A DNA stretch of 64,000 bases from an archaeon. GTDB taxonomy: Archaea > Nanobdellota > Nanobdellia > Pacearchaeales > GW2011-AR1. A program made the translations under genes and the position numbers. Below are positions 1 through 9,472 of the stretch, in pieces. Location of the stretch: contig DAHWKL010000001.1 of assembly GCA_027343665.1 (NCBI GenBank), positions 172,770 to 236,769 on the forward strand, given 5' to 3'. The notes below the pieces were generated by a model, which did no database searches, was not told where the DNA came from, and saw only the letters and a list, made by a program, of their open reading frames with translations. How positions within the stretch are numbered: the stretch's first letter is position 1; each line of letters opens with the position of its first letter.

Positions 1-111
1 CTGATGGGCTGGAATGAAATTATTTTTTCCCAGATAAGGACTATCCCCAGACGGGCTAAAAGACTGATAACCCGGTTCATAAAAATTTTCGATTTTATAA
101 CTTCCTGCCAT
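1..111 (-). CDS. partial hypothetical protein (N-terminus only, runs off window)
   Basis: Minus-strand ATG at 109-111 after gagggaaa; reads MAGSYKIENFYEPGYQSFSPSGDSPYLGKNNFIPAHQ to the window edge. Confidence 0.5.
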   Translation of the reverse strand, partial: MAGSYKIENFYEPGYQSFSPSGDSPYLGKNNFIPAHQ

Positions 112-163
112 TTTCCCTCTTTATACTATGGGGAGATGGAGATTTATTAAATTATTGATATCT

Positions 164-739
164 TTAAGATGGCCCTGTCACGAATTTCTTCTTTGCGAGA
201 TAATCCTTTCTCATAGTCTCCTCCGGCGTAACCGGATTCCACTCATTTTTCGGACCACTAACTATTCCACCACTTGATTTTTCAAGATGTTTGTAAAGCG
301 CTTTTTGCTCTTCCAGAATCCTGTCTGTAGACGAAATATTGGAATCGGAAAAATGCGTATCGATGTCCATCCCCTCGTATTTTATTAAGTCATCTTCCGG
401 TTTTTTTATGTAATCAAAATCTGCATCGGAATTCTGTTCTTCTCTTTGTTTTGGCAAAGAATCTTCAAGGTTTCGCTGAGGTAATTCAAGGATATTTTCA
501 AGAGAGACCTCATTCTTCTGACTAGTTATGAATCTCAACATTCTCTGGTTAAAAGAGTTGTCATCAAAAAAAACTTCTTCTGGAGATTCTTCTTCGATAG
601 GATCTTCATCAGACTCTTCATTTTCATCATAAGGCTCATGATCTTCAAACCAATCTATCGAAGCCTCTTCATGGTTCCCTTTATCTTTTTTTTCCGAAGT
701 TTTTCCCTTATCTTTCTTTGCCATAATTAGCTCATGCAA
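164..739 (-). CDS. hypothetical acidic/low-complexity protein
   Basis: ORF of 191 aa, strongly charged; no family recognised. Confidence 0.6.
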   Translation of the reverse strand: MHELIMAKKDKGKTSEKKDKGNHEEASIDWFEDHEPYDENEESDEDPIEEESPEEVFFDDNSFNQRMLRFITSQKNEVSLENILELPQRNLEDSLPKQREEQNSDADFDYIKKPEDDLIKYEGMDIDTHFSDSNISSTDRILEEQKALYKHLEKSSGGIVSGPKNEWNPVTPEETMRKDYLAKKKFVTGPS

Positions 740-768
740 ATGAGATATTTAATTTTTCTCATTGGGTG

Positions 769-2292
769 CTATTTCCATGGAGGAGCAGAATAAGCAGGCA
801 TTCCATGAGCTTTTTTGTAAGTTTCGAAAAGGGTCTTGGTTATCTTAGTTGTAGATGCTTTAACAGCAGGAAAAAAATACTCTTTCTCGTACCATTTAAA
901 ATGTTTCTTGTAAGGACTCTTTAATTTTTTTTCTTTCTCTTTTTTTTCTTTCTTCTCCTGTTTATCTTTCTTATTATAAAAGCCAAATAAAGCAAAGAAA
1001 GGATTCTCTCCCTGAATACCCTTTTTTTTCTCGGCTTTTTCTTCCTCTTTTTTATCCTCATTCAGGAAGGCTTCTATATCATCTTTCAATGCCCCCAAAC
1101 TTTCATTTGTAGCACCATCAATAAGCCCAAGAGCACCATCAAGGTCAGATTTGTCAAGCTCTTCATACATTTGTTTTATTTCTGAACCTGTTAGAGAGTA
1201 TCCTCTGAATATCACTTCTGCTCTTCCACCTACGACAAAACCTGCCTGAGTTCTTGAGGGGATACCTCTGAAATGAAAATCGACAAGCACACATGAATTA
1301 TAAGTCTCATTTACTGTTGCGAGGAATTTTTCATTGGCAAAAAATGGGGGAAAATTTCCTGATTTTGCCTCATCCTGCACCTTAAGGGATTGCTTTCCGA
1401 AAAGAGTCAGTTCTAAAAGCAGAGAGTTGAACATCTTGACAAGATCCGGATTCCTGTTTTTCTCGGACATTTCAAGTTCCTGAGCAGCCTTCAAATAAGG
1501 CCTTGCCCATCTTGCATAAAGTTTCAATGAACTCACCTGACTTTTCAGATAAGTTTTTTCTATCTGATATCTTTTCCTCAGTTCACCTTCCGATTCTTTT
1601 ACCCATTTGTTAAACTCATATATCCTCGGCCTCAATAACCTTTTGACTATCTCGTTTAAATCAAGTTCAGCACCATCGGGACCCTTAAGCGATTCGTCTT
1701 CAACAATCAAAAAGGCATCAATTAAAGTATTGAATCCACCTTGACCAAGTGCCATCGCTTTTATAGAGGAGTTCCCTTTTTGGATATCAACTTTATCCAT
1801 CCAGATTTGCTTAAGGCTAAGAAGAGCGGAAGACCTTACATCACGATTGCTGTTTTTCAAGTCATCATAAGCACTAAGCCTAACCTTAAATTCCCTTAGG
1901 TCATAGATTATATTAAGGACACTTCTAAGAACGGCATTTATATTCCCAAGAAGTTCCGCCCCTTGCTTTTCCATGTAAGTCCTTCTCTGGCCCATATCCC
2001 CGAAATGCTGGGAACCAGGGCTCGAGACAAAATTATCAACAAGCTTTTCGGGATTCAGACGAAGATCATTCATAAGATCAAGTATGAAAAAATAAATCGG
2101 TTCAAGAGTTTCCGTAGGAGAATCATAAACTAACTTATGTTCTGCCTGCGCTTTGGGCTTTGCCTTCTCGGCTGCTTTTGATAAGCCTTCATCTTCAACC
2201 AGCTTTTTAAATTTCTTTATATCGCTTTCCGTCCCGTCATAATAAAGATCAGGATTAATAGCAGCGATGATTTGAGGAATTGATGCCACCAT
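769..2292 (-). CDS. hypothetical protein (507 aa, Lys/Glu-rich C-terminal segment)
   Basis: Long ORF; no family recognised. Confidence 0.75.
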   Translation of the reverse strand: MVASIPQIIAAINPDLYYDGTESDIKKFKKLVEDEGLSKAAEKAKPKAQAEHKLVYDSPTETLEPIYFFILDLMNDLRLNPEKLVDNFVSSPGSQHFGDMGQRRTYMEKQGAELLGNINAVLRSVLNIIYDLREFKVRLSAYDDLKNSNRDVRSSALLSLKQIWMDKVDIQKGNSSIKAMALGQGGFNTLIDAFLIVEDESLKGPDGAELDLNEIVKRLLRPRIYEFNKWVKESEGELRKRYQIEKTYLKSQVSSLKLYARWARPYLKAAQELEMSEKNRNPDLVKMFNSLLLELTLFGKQSLKVQDEAKSGNFPPFFANEKFLATVNETYNSCVLVDFHFRGIPSRTQAGFVVGGRAEVIFRGYSLTGSEIKQMYEELDKSDLDGALGLIDGATNESLGALKDDIEAFLNEDKKEEEKAEKKKGIQGENPFFALFGFYNKKDKQEKKEKKEKEKKLKSPYKKHFKWYEKEYFFPAVKASTTKITKTLFETYKKAHGMPAYSAPPWK

Positions 2293-2368
2293 ATATATTT
2301 GTAGCAGAACATCTTTAAAAAATATTCTAATGGGGAATATTTAAATAACTTGATAAATTGGTTTATCT

Positions 2369-2719
2369 ATGGCAATGTTCAGGAAAAAAGAGGACAAATA
2401 TGTCGACCTCTCCGAGAGAATGAGAAGACAACAGGAAAGGATAGAAAGTTTCAAATCACCCCCTGAGGCCGAAAAAAAAGCAGAAACTTTGGGCCAAACA
2501 TCATCTGGCGGAGGTTTCTGGAGTTTCTTTGGGGGCGGAACAAATGCTTCAAATGTTTCATCTGAAGATCAATCAAATGAAAGCCCTGAAGAGAGGAAGA
2601 AAAGACTTTCCAAAAAGCTCTCTGATATGACTGCAAAGATCGAAGACCTTGAAAACCAAATCTATCATATGAAGCAGCAAATTGAAGTGCTTGAGAAGAA
2701 ACAAAAGATAGGTTATTAA
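2369..2719 (+). CDS. hypothetical coiled-coil protein
   Basis: Heptad-like C-terminus (KLSDMTAKIEDLENQIYHMKQQIEVLEKK); TATA-like tttaaata about 30 nt upstream of ATG. Confidence 0.65.
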   Translation: MAMFRKKEDKYVDLSERMRRQQERIESFKSPPEAEKKAETLGQTSSGGGFWSFFGGGTNASNVSSEDQSNESPEERKKRLSKKLSDMTAKIEDLENQIYHMKQQIEVLEKKQKIGY

Positions 2720-2720
2720 G

Positions 2721-3311
2721 ATGACAGTTTCTTTTTTCCAGAACATGAGTGTAATAATACTCTGCTGGATTGTTTTTCTCCTTTATTGGTTAATTTCTTC
2801 TTTCTTTGTAAAAAAGTCGGAGACGAGAAGGAATTGGAAAAGCCAGATAATCTGGCGGATTGTTATCGTTGTGCTTGTAATTGTATTTATAGTTATCTCA
2901 AAAAACCAGAGCGATTTAAAAGGAATACTCCAGCCATTCTTTTCAAGCAGTTTAGTCCTACAGATAATATGGACTGTCCTCACTGTTTCAGGACTCGTCG
3001 TTGCAGTCTGGGCAAGAACCGTTCTTGGAAGAAACTGGAGCGGATATGTCACATACAAAAAAGATCATGAACTTGTAACAGGAGGACCTTACAAATTTGT
3101 CAGGCATCCGATTTACACGGGTGCGATTCTCATGGTCATTGGAACTTTTCTTTATTATCCAAATATTTTCGTTCTGTCTTTCCTTATATCCTGGTCGACA
3201 ATGTTCATGATAAGAACAAAGGAAGAAGAAAAAATCATGATAAAACTTTTCGGAAAGAGATATCTTGATTATATGAAAAAAACTAAAAGGCTAATTCCGG
3301 GGATTTACTGA
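2721..3311 (+). CDS. isoprenylcysteine carboxyl methyltransferase (ICMT)-like membrane methyltransferase
   Basis: Multiple TM segments and GGPYKFVRHPIYTGAILMVIGTFL motif. Confidence 0.8.
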   Translation: MTVSFFQNMSVIILCWIVFLLYWLISSFFVKKSETRRNWKSQIIWRIVIVVLVIVFIVISKNQSDLKGILQPFFSSSLVLQIIWTVLTVSGLVVAVWARTVLGRNWSGYVTYKKDHELVTGGPYKFVRHPIYTGAILMVIGTFLYYPNIFVLSFLISWSTMFMIRTKEEEKIMIKLFGKRYLDYMKKTKRLIPGIY

Positions 3312-3345
3312 TTAAATTTATAAGAACTTCTTCACTAGTAAGAAT

Positions 3346-3747
3346 ATGACAAAAGAAAAATCTCCCTCTCAGCAAATAGACTTTATAATAAAAAAACATG
3401 AAGCTTGGAAAGGAAAAATTTGGTCTCAAATACGCAGTTTAATCAAACAGGCTGACCCTGACATTGTTGAGGAAGTTAAATGGAAAATGCCTTCCAACCC
3501 AGATGGACTACCCGTTTGGTCCCACGATGGAATCATATGTGTAGCTCAGACCTTCAAAGATAATGTTAAATTGATGTTCTTCAAAGGCTCCCTCATGAAG
3601 GGCCCCAAAAAACTTTTCAACGCACGCCTGAAGAGCAAGTCTCCGGCCATAGAATTCCACGAAGGGGACACGATAGATGAATCCGCATTCAAAGATCTAA
3701 TCAAGGAAGCAGTCAGATTAAATAAATTAAACACACGCAGGCCATAA
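3346..3747 (+). CDS. DUF1801 family protein
   Basis: EVKWKMPSNPDGLPVWSHDGIICVAQTFKDNVKLMFFKG resembles the DUF1801 core. Confidence 0.7.
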   Translation: MTKEKSPSQQIDFIIKKHEAWKGKIWSQIRSLIKQADPDIVEEVKWKMPSNPDGLPVWSHDGIICVAQTFKDNVKLMFFKGSLMKGPKKLFNARLKSKSPAIEFHEGDTIDESAFKDLIKEAVRLNKLNTRRP

Positions 3748-4055
3748 TGACAAGAAAAGATATTTCAGACGGCACGGTGCATAAGATTCCAGATGATCTA
3801 AAGAAAGCTCTCTCTTCTGATGCTAAATCCCTAACAATATGGGAAGACTTGACACCCCTCGCACGCAACGAATGGATCTGCTGGACAACATTTCCTAAGC
3901 AACAGAAAACAAGAGAGGAGCATATCAGAAGAGTTGTTTCAGAGCTCAAAGAGGGAATGCGCCGTCCATGTTGCTGGATCGGATGCATCCATCGTACAGA
4001 TAAACAAATAAGCCCTTCCGTGAAAGGGATATTGAGCAAAAAGGGTAAAAGATAA
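3747..4055 (+). CDS. YdeI-like (bacteriocin-protection/OmpD-associated family) C-terminal domain protein
   Basis: IPDDLKKALSSDAKSLTIWEDLTPLARNEWICWTTFPKQQKTREEHIRRVVSELKEGMRRPCCW resembles the YdeI family; overlaps the preceding stop. Confidence 0.7.
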   Translation: MTRKDISDGTVHKIPDDLKKALSSDAKSLTIWEDLTPLARNEWICWTTFPKQQKTREEHIRRVVSELKEGMRRPCCWIGCIHRTDKQISPSVKGILSKKGKR

Positions 4056-4094
4056 AGACAACATTTTTATATACTCACATGAACTATTTTTCAT

Positions 4095-4306
4095 ATAAGG
4101 ACATACAAAGCTTATATTGATAATATAAAATTGAAAACAGGAAAAGCCCGGAATTTTACCTTAAAGAAGCTAAAAAGAGGAACCTCACGAAATATGGCGA
4201 ACTTACGAAAGGGCTCAAAGGCGAATGCGGCCTCGGGCACGGTCATGCTAATGCAATGCTTCTTTACATTCAAAAACCGGAACTCGCAAAAAAAGAAAAT
4301 TGCTGA
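4095..4306 (+). pseudogene. DUF4287 family protein disrupted by a -1 frameshift in an A-run (about 4141-4147) and lacking a clear start codon
   Basis: TYKAYIDNIKLKTGK in one frame continues in another as KSPEFYLKEAKKRNLTKYGELTKGLKGECGLGHGHANAMLLYIQKPELAKKENC*; GLGHGHAxA is the DUF4287 hallmark. Confidence 0.65.
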
Positions 4307-4329
4307 GAACGCAAAAACGGAAAAGAAAA

Positions 4330-4815
4330 ATGGAAAATAAAAAAATAATACCCTGCTTATGGTTTAATGATAACGCAGAAGAAGCCGCAAATTATTATAT
4401 TTCAGTTTTTCCAAACTCGAAAATAATCCAGACTGAAAGATACAATGAAGCTGGCTCTAAGGCATCTGGGATGCCCAATGGGAGCGTAATGACAGTGACT
4501 TTTTCCCTTGACGAAAATAAATTCATGGCTCTGAACGGCGGCCCGGCTTTCAAGTTTTCAGAAGCTGTTTCTTTCATGATAGAATGTACGGACCAAAAAG
4601 AAATAGATTATTATTACAAAAAACTTTCCGTGCACCCTGAATCAGAACAGTGCGGCTGGCTCAAGGACAAATTTGGACTTTCATGGCAGATCATTCCAAA
4701 AGATTTCGGGAAAATCATGGGAAAAGCGGACCCTGAGAAAAAGACAAAGGTAATGGCTGCGCTCATGAAGATGAAGAGAATCGACCTGAATGAACTTGAG
4801 AAAGCGGGAAAATGA
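4330..4815 (+). CDS. PhnB-like VOC/glyoxalase-superfamily protein
   Basis: KIIPCLWFNDNAEEAANYYISVFPNSKI...GPAFKFSEAVSFMIEC; start chosen at MENKKIIPC within ORF 4300-4815. Confidence 0.85.
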   Translation: MENKKIIPCLWFNDNAEEAANYYISVFPNSKIIQTERYNEAGSKASGMPNGSVMTVTFSLDENKFMALNGGPAFKFSEAVSFMIECTDQKEIDYYYKKLSVHPESEQCGWLKDKFGLSWQIIPKDFGKIMGKADPEKKTKVMAALMKMKRIDLNELEKAGK

Positions 4816-5243
4816 AAACTAATTTAATCGCCCGTGCTGAAATCGAAATCAATTCCACCGTCGAGAAGGTCTGGGACGCTTTGACAAATCCTGAAAAGAT
4901 AAAAGAATATTTCTTCGGGACTTATGTCGTGACTGACTGGAAAGTCGATTCGCAGGTTTTATGGCAAGGAGAATGGAATGGAAAAAGTTACGAGGATAAA
5001 GGCAAAGTTCTCAAGTTTGAGGAAAATAAAGTAATAGCTTATTCTCATTTCAGTCCATTAACAGGGCTTCCTGACATTCCCGAGAATTATCACACCATTG
5101 AAATTGAAATTTTTCCAGGCGGCTCAGAAACAAAGGTTGTTTTGACTCAGGACGGAAACAAGAATGAAAACGAAAAGGGGCATTCAGAAGAAAACTGGAA
5201 AATGGTGCTCGAAGGATTGAAGAACTTTGTTGAAGGTGACTAA
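4812..5243 (+). CDS. SRPBCC (AHSA1/START-like) domain protein
   Basis: EIEINSTVEKVWDALTNPEKIKEYFFGTYVVTDWKVDSQVLWQGEWNGKSYEDKGKV pattern. Confidence 0.85.
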   Translation: MKTNLIARAEIEINSTVEKVWDALTNPEKIKEYFFGTYVVTDWKVDSQVLWQGEWNGKSYEDKGKVLKFEENKVIAYSHFSPLTGLPDIPENYHTIEIEIFPGGSETKVVLTQDGNKNENEKGHSEENWKMVLEGLKNFVEGD

Positions 5244-5821
5244 AGCTTCTCCAGATTATCCAAAACGTCTTTTGTCGTTCTGACTCTGCCCATTCTTTTC
5301 AGGGCAAAATTTACCGAAGCGTCATGCGCTTCCTTGGACATTGACGCCATAGCGTCTTCGGGGAAAATCTGATTGTAACCATATTCATAAGCGAACCTTG
5401 CTGTAGATTCAACACCATAATTTGTAGCGATTCCGCAGAGGACAATTGTGTCTATTTTCCTTCTTCTCAGTTGAAGATCGAGTTCTGTCCCATAGAATGC
5501 TCCCCATTGTTTTTTTGCTATGATAATATCATCTTTTTGGATGTTGAGTTCAGGAACAAACTCGGTCCAGTCTGCAGAAGGTTTGCCGTGCCCGCTGCCC
5601 AAACTTTCGTCAGTCGCGACGTTAAGCCTATCTTTCTCTCCTGGTGCAACGTGAACTGGAAAAACAGGCAAACCCTTTTTCCTGAAAGCTTCAGCAAGTT
5701 TCGAGGCATTATCTATAACCTCTTTAGCTGAATAAGGAGCGAGATTCCTTCCCACAGAAGCAATGCCTTTCTGCAAATCAATTATGACAAGCGCAGCGTT
5801 TTTGAGATTCAGTTCTTCCAT
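5240..5821 (-). CDS. isochorismatase-family cysteine hydrolase
   Basis: ALVIIDLQKGI and IVLCGIATNYGVESTARFAYEYGY motifs. Confidence 0.85.
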   Translation of the reverse strand: MEELNLKNAALVIIDLQKGIASVGRNLAPYSAKEVIDNASKLAEAFRKKGLPVFPVHVAPGEKDRLNVATDESLGSGHGKPSADWTEFVPELNIQKDDIIIAKKQWGAFYGTELDLQLRRRKIDTIVLCGIATNYGVESTARFAYEYGYNQIFPEDAMASMSKEAHDASVNFALKRMGRVRTTKDVLDNLEKL

Positions 5822-5911
5822 AATAAAATTTTAACAGGAACTATTTTTATAATTTGTGGATTATTGCTATGCTTTGATTAAATTAATAAACATCTCCCCG
5901 CTAATTCTTGC

Positions 5912-7138
5912 ATGATAAAAAACCTAAATGAAAAAATACGCGGTTATGCCCTAAAAAATGCCATACATTATGGCGGAAAAGCAAATGCAGGGCCAATAGT
6001 ATCCGCTCTTTTCAACGAAGGCCTCGAGAAATCTGATGTCAAATCAGTCATGCCTGAGATTCAAAAAGTGATAAATGAAATCTCAAAGCTTTCTTCTGAA
6101 GAGATGCAAAAAGAATATGAAAGAATAAAGGACAAACTCTCAGAAAGAGAATCCCGAGAAGGACTGCCTGAACTTCCAAACGCTGAAAAAGGAGTAGTTA
6201 TGAGATTCAGACCCGCACCTTCGGGACCCTTACATCTTGGGCATATAATCGCGAATATGTACAGCTCTCTTTATGTGAAAAAGTACGGCGGGAAATTCTA
6301 CATTGTAATAGATGACACTGATCCTGAAACCGCAATCAAAGAAGCTTACAAAGATATCCCAAAAGATTGTGATTGGATTTTCGGAAATGTGACTGAATAC
6401 CTCAATGCGTCAGACAGAATGGATTTGTATTATGATTACGCAAAAAAACTCCTCGGAAAAGGGGACGCTTACATATGCACATGCTCAGCTGAGAAGTTTA
6501 AGCAACTAGCCATAGCAAAAAAAGAATGCTCATGCAGAAAAAAATCTACAGATGAAAATGTTATAGACTGGAAAAAAATGCTCGACAAAAAAGGTTTCAA
6601 AGAAGGTGAAGCTGTATTAAGATTCAAGACCCCAAAAGAAGAAGGCGGGATGCAAAACCCAAATCCTGCAATGAGAGACTTCCCGCTCGCAAGAATAAAT
6701 GAGCATGAGCACTCAAGGCAAAAGAAAAAGTACAGGGTATGGCCTTTGATGAACTTATCAGTCACTGTCGATGACATCGAATTGGGCATGACACATGTAA
6801 TAAGAGGAAAGGATCACAAAGACAATGCAAAAAGGCAAAAAATGATATATAAAGTTCTCGGAATCGAAAATAAATTTCCGTGGACATTTTTCATAGGAAG
6901 AATAAAATTCACTGACCTTGAACTCTCAAAAAGAGGGATTGTAAAAGCAATAAACGAGGGTAAATACGCCGGATGGGACGACCCCAACCTTGCAACAATA
7001 TCTGCAATAAAAAAAAGAGGATACAAACCTGAAGCTTTCCAAAAATTCGCTGAGGAAAGGGGACTGACAGAAGTGGATAAAGTCATAAGTTCAAAAGATT
7101 TTTTCAAAACTCTAGATGATTTCAACAGAGCAAAATAA
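5912..7138 (+). CDS. gltX: archaeal-type glutamate--tRNA ligase, C-terminally truncated relative to typical archaeal GluRS
   Basis: PAPSGPLHLGHIIANMYSS (HIGH region), ELSKRGIVKAINEGKYAGWDDP (KMSKS region); ends at the start of the expected anticodon-binding region. Confidence 0.85.
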   Translation: MIKNLNEKIRGYALKNAIHYGGKANAGPIVSALFNEGLEKSDVKSVMPEIQKVINEISKLSSEEMQKEYERIKDKLSERESREGLPELPNAEKGVVMRFRPAPSGPLHLGHIIANMYSSLYVKKYGGKFYIVIDDTDPETAIKEAYKDIPKDCDWIFGNVTEYLNASDRMDLYYDYAKKLLGKGDAYICTCSAEKFKQLAIAKKECSCRKKSTDENVIDWKKMLDKKGFKEGEAVLRFKTPKEEGGMQNPNPAMRDFPLARINEHEHSRQKKKYRVWPLMNLSVTVDDIELGMTHVIRGKDHKDNAKRQKMIYKVLGIENKFPWTFFIGRIKFTDLELSKRGIVKAINEGKYAGWDDPNLATISAIKKRGYKPEAFQKFAEERGLTEVDKVISSKDFFKTLDDFNRAK

Positions 7139-7232
7139 GCCCCCGAGAAAGATAACCTTTTTATAGTAGTTTTTTGTTATTATCTTGTTACCATTGACGG
7201 TACAATAAAGAAAGTTAAAAGGAGGTTAAAAT

Positions 7233-7733
7233 ATGGAAAGAGGAAAAAAAGGGTTGTCAAGTATTGTAACAACTTTGATAATTATACTTTTGGTTCTTGC
7301 TGCTATTGGGATAATCTGGGGACCTATAAGGAACCTTTTGAGCAACAGTTCAAGTTCATTAAGTCAAACGAGTTGTTTCTCATTGAACATACAAGCAACT
7401 AAAGTTAATTACACTGGAACTGCTGGTCAGTATGTGATAACATTGCAAAGACAAGATACTGGGAACAGCGGTATTGGAAGTGCAGGAGCATACTTGGTTT
7501 TCTATAACAGTTCAACAAATAACGCAAATCCTATAGACTTTGAAGGATCCACAGGTTATGTCAGTGGAGCTCATGGGATGTTCACAAGCCCATATCAAGT
7601 TCAAACTGCAACTTTTAGTACGGGCATTGTTAACGCAACAAGGCTTGATGTCACAGCATATTACACAGATCCAAATACAGGTAAAGTAGTAAGTTGTTCA
7701 AGTCCACAAACATTATCGTTTGGAAACGCATAA
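7233..7733 (+). CDS. archaeal type IV pilin-like secreted protein (class III signal peptide)
   Basis: MERGKKGLSSIVTTLIIILLVLAAIGIIWG: basic n-region and KKG/LSS processing site followed by a hydrophobic helix. Confidence 0.75.
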   Translation: MERGKKGLSSIVTTLIIILLVLAAIGIIWGPIRNLLSNSSSSLSQTSCFSLNIQATKVNYTGTAGQYVITLQRQDTGNSGIGSAGAYLVFYNSSTNNANPIDFEGSTGYVSGAHGMFTSPYQVQTATFSTGIVNATRLDVTAYYTDPNTGKVVSCSSPQTLSFGNA

Positions 7734-7812
7734 GTTTATTTTTTATTTTTTTAATTTTTATTTAGGTTAGAAAAAAGAAAAAGCTTGAGGAAACAATGAT
7801 AGCTTAAAAGAA

Positions 7813-8994
7813 TTAGTTTTGTTTATTTTTTATTAAATAAACGTCATCGCCCTCTCTTACACGGGGAAGCTTTATTCCGACCTCTTCACCCTTTGTGACT
7901 ACAGAAACGGGTTTTTTGCCTATTTCCATAGTGCTTATCTTCAAATTCTCTATCCCAGTTGTCCTGCCTATCACGGCAATATTATCTCCAACTTTAAGTT
8001 CGCCCGTAAGAATCAAAATGGTCCCGACTCCTGCTTTTGGATAATAATGCGTAATTTTCCCGACAAATTTCTTCTCTGTCGTCGCGGCAGAGTTCTCGAC
8101 TGTTGAAAAATCATCATTTGTAGGCACACCCAAATAAAAACCTGAAGAGAACCCCTTATTGTAAACTTTTTCAAGCTCTTTCAATCCTTCTTCAACTTCT
8201 TCTTTTGTGAGGTTTCTATCAATCGCCTTTCTGTAAACTTTCACAACAGTGTCAACATATCTTGCGTCCCTGTTCCTGCCTTCTATCTTGAAAGAGACAA
8301 TCCCTGCTTCCTTTAATTTATCCATAAATGGCAAAGCGCAAAGGTCTTTTGCGGAGAGGACTGTGTTCCTGTTCACTTTTAACTCTCTCCCTTCATCATC
8401 ACGAATCGTGTAGCTCCTTCTACAAACTTGGGTGCACATTCCACGATTCGCGCTTCTCCCGAAAAGTTCCTGCGACATGAAGCATCTCCCTGAAACAGCG
8501 ACACACATAGCACCATGGATGAAACATTCAACAGGAACAAGTTTAGAAATCTTCTTTATCTGATCAAGATTCAGCTCCCTTGCAAGGACAACTCTTTCAG
8601 CACCAAGATTTCTGTAAAACTTTGCTGATTCTGAGTTTGAGACAGATGCCTGAGTCGACACATGGAAAGGAATTTTAAGTTTCACACAAAGATTTATGAC
8701 AGAAAGATCCCAACAGATTATCGCGTCAATTTTTCCCTTAACTTTTTTCAGGATATCCTCAATTTTTTTTATTTCATCTTCATAGATTATGACATTCAAT
8801 GTAAGATATTTTTTAACTTTTTTTCCACAGATCCTCCCAATTTCATCCAAATCATCAACTGAGAAATTTTTTGCATTATCCCTCATTGAAAATTCTTTGA
8901 GACCAAAATAAACAGCATCGGCCCCTGCGTTCACGGCTGCCGAAAGCATGGAGAAATCTCCCGCGGGTGCTAAAAGTTCATATTTGTTTTTCAT
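7813..8994 (-). CDS. peptidase U32 family protein (TrhP/YegQ-like)
   Basis: ELLAPAGDFSMLSAAVNAGADAVYFGLKEFSMR; ECFIHGAMCVAVSGRCFMSQ..GRSANRGMCTQVCRRSY; FKIEGRNRDARYV. Confidence 0.9.
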   Translation of the reverse strand: MKNKYELLAPAGDFSMLSAAVNAGADAVYFGLKEFSMRDNAKNFSVDDLDEIGRICGKKVKKYLTLNVIIYEDEIKKIEDILKKVKGKIDAIICWDLSVINLCVKLKIPFHVSTQASVSNSESAKFYRNLGAERVVLARELNLDQIKKISKLVPVECFIHGAMCVAVSGRCFMSQELFGRSANRGMCTQVCRRSYTIRDDEGRELKVNRNTVLSAKDLCALPFMDKLKEAGIVSFKIEGRNRDARYVDTVVKVYRKAIDRNLTKEEVEEGLKELEKVYNKGFSSGFYLGVPTNDDFSTVENSAATTEKKFVGKITHYYPKAGVGTILILTGELKVGDNIAVIGRTTGIENLKISTMEIGKKPVSVVTKGEEVGIKLPRVREGDDVYLIKNKQN

Positions 8995-9024
8995 AAAAAT
9001 CAGAGAAACCTACAGTTTTTAAGA

Positions 9025-9336
9025 TTATTTTTTCTTACCTGAGCTTTCTTTTTTGCTTTTATTTCTCCATTTCTCGAAAACAAGGCCTTTCTCTTCAAAC
9101 CTAAATCTTGAGAAAATGTAAAAATACAGAATCGCAAGAACTCCGAAAGAGCCGATTATAGCGAGGACGAGCGAGAAAGTTCCAAGAAGTTCAGCGATAA
9201 ATATAATTATAAACCAAATCCACTGGCCTTTTCTGGCCGCTTTCCACATCGCAAGAAGCTCCCATACAAAACCCCACACTAAAAGGGTGATTCCAAGTAT
9301 CTCCTGAGCCAATGGCGTTCCTAAAAACTCAAACAT
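9025..9336 (-). CDS. small membrane protein, DUF5652-like
   Basis: Start reassigned to internal Met (MFEFLGTPLAQ); ITLLVWGFVWELLAMWKAARKGQWIWFIIIFIAELLGTF. Confidence 0.6.
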   Translation of the reverse strand: MFEFLGTPLAQEILGITLLVWGFVWELLAMWKAARKGQWIWFIIIFIAELLGTFSLVLAIIGSFGVLAILYFYIFSRFRFEEKGLVFEKWRNKSKKESSGKKK

Positions 9337-9440
9337 GTAATAAATACTGCAAAAGATTTTAAAAATGTTGTGAATCAAAAATTCTTCATTCATGAGTGAA
9401 AATGAAAATTTAAATATAACTTTTATAATAAAATTCTGTA

Positions 9441-9456
9441 AATACAATTTACAGCA
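9441..9456. promoter_or_regulatory. candidate degenerate NrdR box 1
   Basis: aatacaat half-site repeated exactly 32 bp upstream of the AATACAAT half-site of the perfect palindrome. Confidence 0.45.
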
Positions 9457-9472
9457 GTATAAAGAGGCAATA

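Noticed and set aside
4131-4340. 69-aa ORF in the track
   Set aside because: Wrong-frame reading of the disrupted DUF4287 gene; the other frame gives the recognisable protein
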